The notes beneath the pieces were generated by a model. It worked only from the letters and a program-made list of their open reading frames with translations. It ran no database searches and was not told the DNA's origin. The position numbers and the translations under genes are program-made. From the NCBI RefSeq assembly GCF_000498495.1, contig NZ_AVCS01000011.1:29193-93192 (forward strand): a stretch of DNA of 64,000 nucleotides, given 5' to 3'. Source of the DNA: Flavobacterium enshiense DK69 (GTDB lineage Bacteria; Bacteroidota; Bacteroidia; Flavobacteriales; Flavobacteriaceae). Positions 8,210-14,421 of the stretch are shown here, piece after piece (the first letter of the stretch is position 1; each line of letters begins with the position of its first letter).

Positions 8210-9574
8210 TTATTGTTTTATTATTTTTTTCGTTTGGTTTTTGCCATTGATACTAATCTGAAGGAAATAGATCCCGCTTTCTAATTGCTGTACGTCAATT
8301 TCGGAAATGTTTCCTTGCAGTTCCATGATTGTTTTTCCCGTTACTTCATGTAAGGACATTTTTTCGATTATGCTGTTTTCAGCATTAATGATGAATAATT
8401 TGTCGGATACCGGATTCGGATAAAGGATAAACGGACTAGTTTCAGGGAAACTTTCATTATTTAAATTTTGACAATTGACATTTGTCGGAATATTTTTATG
8501 CTGGTTTGTTCCGATTCCCAATCGCCCGTCTGAGTTATAACCGCAGGAAAATAAGTTGCCATTATTGTTGATGATAATGCTGTGTTGGAATGAGAGAGCT
8601 ATGTCACTCCAATTGGTTTCACTTCCTATTTGGATAAGGGAATTGATGCCGGTATTAGAGCCATTGCCTAGTTGTCCAAAATTATTATATCCCCATCCCC
8701 ATAAAGTTCCGTTTGTTTTTATTGCCAACGAATGATACCCTCCGGCATTAATGTTTATCCAATTGGTATCCGTGCCTATCTGTGTTGGGGAAAATTTGTC
8801 AATATAGGTATTATCGCCTAATTGTCCGTAAGTATTCCAACCCCAGGTCCATAGCGTACCATCTTTTCTGATTGCAATGGTATGCCCATATCCACTGCTT
8901 ATTTTTGCCCAATTGGAGGCTATGCCTATTTGAGTAGGGACTATCCTGTCAATAATTGTTCCGTCACCTAATGTACCGTAATAATTTTGCCCCCAAGCCC
9001 AAAGGGTACCGTCTGTTTTTATTGCAAAAGAATTGTTTTGACCGGCACAGATATATAACCAATTATTATCTGTGCCGATTTGTGTCGGATATAATTTATC
9101 AGCGATTGTTCCATCGCCCAAACTGCCATAGACATTCCCGCCCCAAGCCCATAGTGTTCCGTTATTTTTTAATGCTAAATTATGGCGTCCGCCTCCTGAA
9201 ACCATTTTCCAGTCAGTTTCTGAGCCTATTTGTAAGGGAACAGAACTTGGAGTGTTTGTTCCATTGCCTAACTGGCCGTTTTCGTTCGATCCCCAAGTCC
9301 ATAATGTGTTGTTTTTTTTTAATGCGACCATATGGTGATAGCCGGAAGAAATAATTTTCCAATCAGCTGGTCCGGATATTAAAACAGGAGTATTTTTGTT
9401 TACAGTTGTTCCGTCGCCTAATTGTCCTTCACCATTATAACCCCAAGTCCATAATGAACCATCGTTTTTTATCCCTGCGGATTGTCCGTTTTTGGCTGAT
9501 ATGGAAGACCAGCATTGCGCATTAATTGCAATAGGCGACAATAAGGATAAAACTAAAAGGAATAAATTTTTCAT
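8210..9574 (-). CDS. Secreted RCC1-like beta-propeller with T9SS sorting domain
   Basis: 454 residues with a signal peptide ending near INAQCW. Seven RCC1-type repeats of about 50 residues are visible between about 20 and 370, each with a core such as DGTLWTWGWNTYGQLGDNT; seven is the number needed for a closed propeller. The last repeat is divergent (NGNLFSCGYNSDGRLGIGT). From about 385 a type A T9SS domain follows (YPNPVSDKLFI, GIYFLQISINGK, ending KIIKQ), so the protein should be exported by T9SS and attached to the surface. The nuclear role of eukaryotic RCC1 does not transfer; a binding role is inferred. Confidence 0.9.
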   Translation of the reverse strand: MKNLFLLVLSLLSPIAINAQCWSSISAKNGQSAGIKNDGSLWTWGYNGEGQLGDGTTVNKNTPVLISGPADWKIISSGYHHMVALKKNNTLWTWGSNENGQLGNGTNTPSSVPLQIGSETDWKMVSGGGRHNLALKNNGTLWAWGGNVYGSLGDGTIADKLYPTQIGTDNNWLYICAGQNNSFAIKTDGTLWAWGQNYYGTLGDGTIIDRIVPTQIGIASNWAKISSGYGHTIAIRKDGTLWTWGWNTYGQLGDNTYIDKFSPTQIGTDTNWININAGGYHSLAIKTNGTLWGWGYNNFGQLGNGSNTGINSLIQIGSETNWSDIALSFQHSIIINNNGNLFSCGYNSDGRLGIGTNQHKNIPTNVNCQNLNNESFPETSPFILYPNPVSDKLFIINAENSIIEKMSLHEVTGKTIMELQGNISEIDVQQLESGIYFLQISINGKNQTKKIIKQ

Positions 9575-9784
9575 AGGCTTAATTTGTTAAGTTTAACTGC
9601 CTGGTATGTTTTTCAGTGGATGACTTCTTGATAAAAAAAATACATTTTCGTCAAACTCAAAATTTGGTTTAACTGATGATTTTCTTGTTAATTTACTTAC
9701 GATTGATTTAAAAAATGAATTAGTTTGATGTTTTACTGTTATATTCGATAAAATGCTTTTTTTGGTGTTTTTGATTGAGTGATT
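9575..9784. other. AT-rich intergenic spacer, no gene seen
   Basis: This stretch lies upstream of the RCC1-like gene and before the first small-RNA unit. It is AT-rich and stop-rich in all frames. I see no convincing coding sequence or RNA here; it should contain the promoter of the RCC1-like gene. Confidence 0.5.
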
Positions 9785-9851
9785 GTTGATAACTTTTTGG
9801 TGTTAATATTCTGTTTTACAGGTTTTTGTTTTGAGTAAAATCGTAAATTTG
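9785..9851 (+). promoter_or_regulatory. Promoter and conserved upstream block of small RNA 1
   Basis: A TTTG at 9825-9828 and TAAATTTG at 9844-9851 are 15 bases apart and fit the Bacteroidota sigma-A promoter. About 36 bases upstream (from GTTGATAACTTT) are also nearly identical to the block before small RNA 2, so conservation extends beyond the core promoter and may mark an activator or UP-like site. Confidence 0.75.
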
Positions 9852-9856
9852 ATATA

Positions 9857-10069
9857 CGGTTTTTGATTTGTTGTTCGGATTTGCCCATCCGTTAAAAGAG
9901 GGCATTTTCGGTCCGTGGAAGTGAAAAATTATCCTCGGGAGTCATTGCGGCTAGAATAGTTGAATGAAATTTACACTAGCGATAGTGAGAAGTAGTTGGG
10001 ACTATAGTTAATAAGGTAATAGTAAATCAAATACTGTGAGAGAGGCTTGTAAAAGGGCCTCTTTTTTTT
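9857..10069 (+). ncRNA. Structured small RNA 1, tandem family
   Basis: The transcript start is inferred just after the -7 box. A 14-bp closing helix joins 9862-9875 (TTTGATTTGTTGTT) and 10018-10031 (AATAGTAAATCAAA). Inside, a hairpin with stem 9882-9886/9900-9904 (TGCCC/GGGCA) displays the loop ATCCGTTAAAAGA. An intrinsic terminator follows. The next copy downstream keeps the closing helix, the loop and the terminator shape while stem bases differ compatibly. No open frame is present. It could be a 6S-like RNA, since long-range closure is a 6S feature, but the conserved hairpin loop is not something I can match to that family. Confidence 0.75.
10041..10069 (+). terminator. Intrinsic terminator of small RNA 1
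   Basis: AGAGGC pairs with GCCTCT around a ten-base loop and is followed by a run of eight T. It ends the first small RNA. Confidence 0.88.
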
Positions 10070-10167
10070 GGGGTTAATGTGAGATTTTTGAATGATTTGC
10101 AGACTTTTTAAGTGAACTATGCTGTTTATTATTTGCTTTCTGACAGATACGACAGTGATTTAAAAAA

Positions 10168-10234
10168 GTTGATAACTTTTGTGTGTTAATATTCTCTTTT
10201 TCAGTGATTTGAATTGATAAAAGCTGTAAATTTG
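10168..10234 (+). promoter_or_regulatory. Promoter and conserved upstream block of small RNA 2
   Basis: TTTG at 10208-10211 and TAAATTTG at 10227-10234 have the same 15-base spacing as in the first copy. The preceding block from GTTGATAACTTT is nearly the same as that at 9785. Confidence 0.75.
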
Positions 10235-10239
10235 ATATA

Positions 10240-10375
10240 CGATATTTGATTTGTTATTCAAAGAAGTCTATCCGTGAAAAGAGGACAGATTTGCGAGATC
10301 GTTTATACTTGTATAGTTAGAGGGTAATAGTAAATCAAACATTGTAAGGAGGTCTGTAAAAAGACCTCTTTTTTT
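10240..10375 (+). ncRNA. Structured small RNA 2, tandem family
   Basis: This is a shorter relative of the RNA at 9857-10069. The closing helix pairs 10245-10258 (TTTGATTTGTTATT) with 10326-10339 (AATAGTAAATCAAA); one G-U of copy 1 is A-U here. The hairpin 10266-10269/10283-10286 (GTCT/GGAC) carries the loop ATCCGTGAAAAGA, identical to copy 1 at 12 of 13 positions although the stem bases changed. The interior is about 75 bases shorter than in copy 1. The 3' terminator stem has a different sequence but the same shape. There is no coding frame. Confidence 0.75.
10349..10375 (+). terminator. Intrinsic terminator of small RNA 2
   Basis: GAGGTC pairs with GACCTC around TGTAAAAA and is followed by a T run. 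It ends the second small RNA. Confidence 0.88.
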
Positions 10376-10464
10376 GTTTCTATTTCTGACATAATTATTG
10401 GCAGCACTGATTAGGTTTTTATTTTTTATAAAAGAATTCGTAATTTTAACGTAATCGAATCAAT

Positions 10465-11025
10465 ATGAAAGTCTACGTTAAAAATATGGTCTGTCACCGT
10501 TGCGTATTGGCAGTACAAACAATTCTCGACAACCTTAATCTGAATTACAAAAGCGTCACTTTAGGCGAAATTGAATTTCAGGATTCTTTAGGCAGTGATA
10601 ATAAGGAGAAATTATCACAAGAACTTCAGGCGATTGGTTTTGAACTCATTGATGATAAAAAAAATCAGTTAATAGAACGGATCAAGAGTGCCATAATTAC
10701 ACATATCCATCATGATAAAGAACTTATCAAAATAAATTTATCCGATTTTCTGGCTTCGGAATTGGGTTATGAATACAATTATCTGAGCAATTTATTTTCG
10801 GAAGTGGAAGGAACCACCATCGAGAAATATGTCATCCTCCAAAAAATTGAAAAAGTAAAAGAACTCATCGTTTATGACGAACTTTCGTTAAAAGAAATAG
10901 CTAGTTTATTAGGCTACAGCAGTGTGGCTTATCTCAGCAATCAGTTTAAAAAAGTAACCGGATTAACACCTTCTCATTTCAAAATTATCGGGCAGCAAAA
11001 ACGGGTTCCGCTTGATCATCTGTAA
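10465..11025 (+). CDS. AraC-family regulator with N-terminal HMA-like metal domain
   Basis: 186 residues. The first 70 resemble a heavy-metal-associated domain: MKVYVKNMVCHRC places Cys10 and Cys13 in the CxxC loop, and an IGFEL segment ends the fold. An AraC-type helix-turn-helix domain follows (about 85-180), with LSLKEIASLLGYSSVAYLSN and FKKVTGLTPSHFK. The classical sugar-binding domain is absent. I infer a Cu(I)-type sensor of the neighbouring copA, copZ-like and oxidase genes on the same strand. A palindromic ATTCG-N15-CGAAT lies just before the start (10436-10460) and could be an autoregulatory site. Confidence 0.85.
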   Translation: MKVYVKNMVCHRCVLAVQTILDNLNLNYKSVTLGEIEFQDSLGSDNKEKLSQELQAIGFELIDDKKNQLIERIKSAIITHIHHDKELIKINLSDFLASELGYEYNYLSNLFSEVEGTTIEKYVILQKIEKVKELIVYDELSLKEIASLLGYSSVAYLSNQFKKVTGLTPSHFKIIGQQKRVPLDHL

Positions 11026-11028
11026 AAG

Positions 11029-11085
11029 TTACAATTCGTTATAAGAATCCTGTAATACTTTATCTTATTATCCGACGGAACTTTG
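11029..11085 (+). promoter_or_regulatory. copA promoter with candidate operator
   Basis: GAACTTTG at 11078-11085 is a one-mismatch -7 box 21 bases before the copA start. Upstream, TTACA (11029-11033) and TGTAA (11051-11055) form an inverted repeat that encloses a smaller ATTC/GAAT palindrome. Placement fits metal control, but binding by the adjacent regulator is inference. Confidence 0.4.
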
Positions 11086-11106
11086 TATCATCAAATAATA
11101 AGAATT

Positions 11107-13521
11107 ATGGAAACGAATAATAAAATAACGATAATTCCACTTGAGGATGTTCACAGTGAACATTGCGCCCTAATTGTTGATGATGCTTTGGCTAACACCC
11201 AAGGTGTTTTGTCTCATAAAGTGGAACTCAACAATCATCAGGCAAAAATTGAAACTGATCCCAAGGTTTTCAAATTGGGACAACTCGTTCAGAACATCAG
11301 GGATTTAGGTTACAACGTTACAACGGTCAAAAAAAGTTTTCCGATCGAAGGAATGACGTGTGCATCATGTGCCGTAAGTGTGGAGAGCATCCTTTCTTTT
11401 GAAGAAGGTGTTATCGCTTCATCAGTTAATTATGCCAATGCAACGGCTACGGTGGAATATGTTCCGGGAATAGCGAAATTGGAGAATTTCAAAAAAGCTA
11501 TTCAAAGCATTGGTTACGATTTGATTATTGCAGAATCGGAAAATCAGGTAGAAGAAATTGAAGAACGTCAAAACGAGCAATTCCTGATCCTAAAAAAGCG
11601 AACCATTGCAGCAGCCTTATTTACACTACCGGTTTTTGTTATCGGAATGTTTTTCATGCACTGGCCTTTCGCTAATATGGTTATGTGGGCATTGTCCACT
11701 CCGGTTTTGTTTTGGTTCGGAAAAAGTTTCTTCATTAATGCTTGGAAACAAGCCAAACACCGCAAAGCCAATATGGATACCCTGGTAGCTTTAAGTACGG
11801 GTATCGCTTATATCTTCAGTGTGTTTAATACGTTGAACCCGGAATTCTGGTACAGTCGTGGTTTGGATGCCCATGTATATTTTGAAGCCGCGACGGTAGT
11901 CATCACATTTATTCTTTTAGGAAAAGTACTAGAAGAAAGAGCCAAAGGGAATACCGCTTCGGCCATAAAAAAATTAATGGGACTGCAACCTAAAACCGTT
12001 ACGCGATTAGCAGAAGACGGTCAGCAGAAAGAAGTGAAAATCAGTGATGTTGTTCCGGGGGATTTGCTTTTGGCAAAACCGGGAGAGAAAATTGCTGTAG
12101 ACGGAAAAGTAGTGTCAGGAACTTCATTTGTAGATGAAAGCATGATTTCCGGAGAGCCGATTTCGGTTGCCAAAAATACAGGCGATGCTGTTTTTGCCGG
12201 AACCATAAATCAGAAGGGAAGTTTTCAGTATAAGGCTGAAAAAATTGGTTCGGAAACGCTTTTGGCCCAAATTATTCAGATGGTACAAAATGCACAGGGA
12301 AGCAAAGCCCCGGTTCAAAAACTGGTCGATAAAATTGCCGGAATTTTTGTTCCTATTGTTCTTCTGATTTCTGTCGCAGCATTACTTTCCTGGGTTGTCT
12401 TAGGTGGCGAAAACGGTTTTACACAAGGACTTTTGGCGATGGTTACCGTCCTGGTAATTGCCTGTCCGTGTGCCTTAGGATTAGCTACTCCAACAGCAAT
12501 TATGGTTGGAGTAGGGAAAGGTGCTGAAAAAGGAATCCTGATTAAAGACGCGGAAAGCCTTGAACTCGCGCAAAAGATTGATACCATCATTTTTGACAAA
12601 ACCGGTACGCTTACCGAAGGCAAACCGTCTGTTGTGGCTGCTTTATGGAAAGAAGAGAATCATAATTTGCACGACATTTTATTTTCGATCGAATCCAAAT
12701 CAGAACATCCATTAGCTGAGGCTGTTGCAAAATATTATTCGGGGATGCATTCCAAATCAGTAACTGAATTCGAGAGTATTACTGGGTTTGGTGTGAAAGC
12801 GATAGTCGAGAATCAAACCTATTATGTCGGAAACCAGCGTTTGGCAACAGAAAACAATATTCCGATTGATAGCAATTTTTCGGAATTTATTAAGGAACAT
12901 TCCGCTTTGGCTCACACGCTGTTGTATTTTTTCAGTGAAGACCAACACCTGGCTGTCATAGCCGTTGCCGATAAAATTAAACCAACTTCCGCCACAGCGA
13001 TAAAGCAACTTCAAAATCAGGGAATTGAAGTGATTATGCTTACGGGTGATAATGACAAAACTGCAGAATCCGTTGCCAAAACAATCGGTTTAAACCGATA
13101 CAAAGCCAATGTGTTGCCCGAAGATAAGCTTTCGTTCATAAAAAGTTTACAGGAGGAAGGAAAAGTGGTTGCCATGGTGGGAGACGGTATCAATGACAGT
13201 GCTGCTTTGGCTCAGGCCAATGTGAGTATTGCCATGGGTAAAGGCTCGGATATTGCTATGGACGTAGCTCATATGACTATTATTTCTTCGGATTTGTTGA
13301 AAGTGCCGGAAGCGATCAAGCTTTCCCGACAAACCGTTGTTACCATTAAACAAAACCTGTTTTGGGCCTTCATTTACAATGTGATCGGGATCCCGATTGC
13401 GGCAGGGCTTTTATATCCGATTAACGGGTTTTTGCTTAATCCGATGATTGCGGGTGCTGCCATGGCTTTAAGTTCCGTAAGTGTGGTAAGTAACAGCCTT
13501 CGGTTGAAGTTGAGAAAATAA
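11107..13521 (+). CDS. copA: Copper-exporting P1B-type ATPase
   Basis: 804 residues from the ATG at 11107; an ATG eight codons earlier overlaps the predicted -7 box, so it is rejected. Two N-terminal HMA domains are present. The first lacks CxxC and has VHSEHC instead; the second has GMTCASC (Cys85, Cys88). The membrane metal site is CPCALG at 453. The phosphorylated Asp497 lies in DKTGT, SEHPLAEA gives the HP motif, and GDGINDS near 692 the hinge. It exports Cu(I) from the cytoplasm. The HMA-AraC gene upstream and chaperone and oxidase genes downstream form one copper island. Confidence 0.95.
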   Translation: METNNKITIIPLEDVHSEHCALIVDDALANTQGVLSHKVELNNHQAKIETDPKVFKLGQLVQNIRDLGYNVTTVKKSFPIEGMTCASCAVSVESILSFEEGVIASSVNYANATATVEYVPGIAKLENFKKAIQSIGYDLIIAESENQVEEIEERQNEQFLILKKRTIAAALFTLPVFVIGMFFMHWPFANMVMWALSTPVLFWFGKSFFINAWKQAKHRKANMDTLVALSTGIAYIFSVFNTLNPEFWYSRGLDAHVYFEAATVVITFILLGKVLEERAKGNTASAIKKLMGLQPKTVTRLAEDGQQKEVKISDVVPGDLLLAKPGEKIAVDGKVVSGTSFVDESMISGEPISVAKNTGDAVFAGTINQKGSFQYKAEKIGSETLLAQIIQMVQNAQGSKAPVQKLVDKIAGIFVPIVLLISVAALLSWVVLGGENGFTQGLLAMVTVLVIACPCALGLATPTAIMVGVGKGAEKGILIKDAESLELAQKIDTIIFDKTGTLTEGKPSVVAALWKEENHNLHDILFSIESKSEHPLAEAVAKYYSGMHSKSVTEFESITGFGVKAIVENQTYYVGNQRLATENNIPIDSNFSEFIKEHSALAHTLLYFFSEDQHLAVIAVADKIKPTSATAIKQLQNQGIEVIMLTGDNDKTAESVAKTIGLNRYKANVLPEDKLSFIKSLQEEGKVVAMVGDGINDSAALAQANVSIAMGKGSDIAMDVAHMTIISSDLLKVPEAIKLSRQTVVTIKQNLFWAFIYNVIGIPIAAGLLYPINGFLLNPMIAGAAMALSSVSVVSNSLRLKLRK

Positions 13522-13547
13522 CTGTAAATGTTGTAAATCCGGAGTGA

Positions 13548-13571
13548 AATTGTATAATAATTTGTACAATT
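13548..13571 (+). promoter_or_regulatory. Inverted repeat, candidate operator upstream of copZ-like gene
   Basis: AATTGTA (13548-13554) and TACAATT (13565-13571) form a perfect seven-base inverted repeat with a ten-base AT-rich spacer, about 140 bases before the chaperone gene. A related TTACAATTC occurs before copA at 11029. No T run follows, so it is not an intrinsic terminator for copA. Confidence 0.35.
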
Positions 13572-13711
13572 CAATATCTGAAATTTGTAGTATAAATAAT
13601 CACTAAATTAGATGTTATGAAATCGCCAATAAAAACAAGTTTGCGCAAGCAAACACCGATGAATAAAAAGCGATACCATATGTGACCTCTAAAAAAATAT
13701 AATTTACGCAT

Positions 13712-13933
13712 ATGAAAACGAAACAATTCAAAACCAATATTAACTGCTCCGGATGTGTGGCCAAAGTGTCTCCGATTCTAAATCCGTTGCTGGGTGAAGA
13801 CCACTGGGAAGTGGATACCACAAATAAAGACAAAATTTTGACCGTCAACATTGACAATCTGGATGAAGAAATGCTTGTGGAACAAGTTACGAACGCTGGA
13901 TTTAAAATCGAATCATTAACTCAAAATCAATAA
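13712..13933 (+). CDS. CopZ-like HMA copper chaperone
   Basis: 73 residues forming a single heavy-metal-associated domain. The metal loop is NINCSGCVAK with two Cys, and the C-terminal TNAGFKIESL completes the fold. It should carry Cu(I) in the cytoplasm to CopA or to the HMA-AraC regulator. A longer than usual loop with GEDHWEVDTTNKD replaces the common short turn. It is three bases upstream of the DUF3347 gene, so cotranscription is likely. Confidence 0.85.
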   Translation: MKTKQFKTNINCSGCVAKVSPILNPLLGEDHWEVDTTNKDKILTVNIDNLDEEMLVEQVTNAGFKIESLTQNQ

Positions 13934-13936
13934 AAT

Positions 13937-14410
13937 ATGAAAACTTTATTTATTATCCTGATGAGTTGGGCTGGAATTATGACAACCCAGGCGCAAAGCA
14001 AAGAGTGGGATCAACTGCTAAAAGATTATCTGGCAGTGGAAGATGCCTTGGTTGCCTCAAATGTTGGCAATGCCAAAGACGCTTTAATACAAATGCAAAA
14101 AGATGTTCTGGAATTACAGCCTGTAACAACAGGGAAGACATCACAACAAAAAGAACTGAAATTTCTGGCAGCCTATCTGGATATATATGTGAAATCAGAT
14201 TCTCTGGAGGAAATAAGAACCGGATTCGGGAAAATCTCAGGTTCCATGATTGCATTGGCGGAGCAAAAAGTATTTGCCGGCAAGGAGTTATATGTTTTGA
14301 ATTGCCCGATGAAAAAAGTTAATTGGCTCAGCGCTTCCAATACAGTTAAGAATCCGTATTATGGGAAAGCGATGTTAACATGTGGCAGTGTAAAAAAAAC
14401 GATTAATTAA
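13937..14410 (+). CDS. DUF3347-domain periplasmic protein
   Basis: 157 residues with a signal peptide ending near TTQAQSK. A helical DUF3347-type region is followed by the typical ending with NCPMKK and NPYYGKAMLTCGSV, whose Cys and Met residues suit copper binding. In Bacteroidota this domain is found alone or attached to CusB-type efflux adaptors. It lies between the chaperone gene (3 bases) and the multicopper oxidase gene (11 bases), so it is likely a periplasmic copper-binding partner in one operon. Direct binding is inferred. Confidence 0.82.
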   Translation: MKTLFIILMSWAGIMTTQAQSKEWDQLLKDYLAVEDALVASNVGNAKDALIQMQKDVLELQPVTTGKTSQQKELKFLAAYLDIYVKSDSLEEIRTGFGKISGSMIALAEQKVFAGKELYVLNCPMKKVNWLSASNTVKNPYYGKAMLTCGSVKKTIN

Positions 14411-14421
14411 GGAGTATTATT

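Noticed and set aside
9785..10375. Idea that the tandem repeats are a CRISPR or decayed insertion element
   Set aside because: Only two units, no spacers, no terminal inverted repeats or transposase frame; promoters and terminators in each unit fit RNA genes better.
13617..13685. A 22-codon frame between copA and the chaperone gene (MKSPIKTSLRKQTPMNKKRYHM)
   Set aside because: Very short, no family, and no coupling to the next gene; it could be a leader peptide, but nothing beyond an ATG and a stop supports it.
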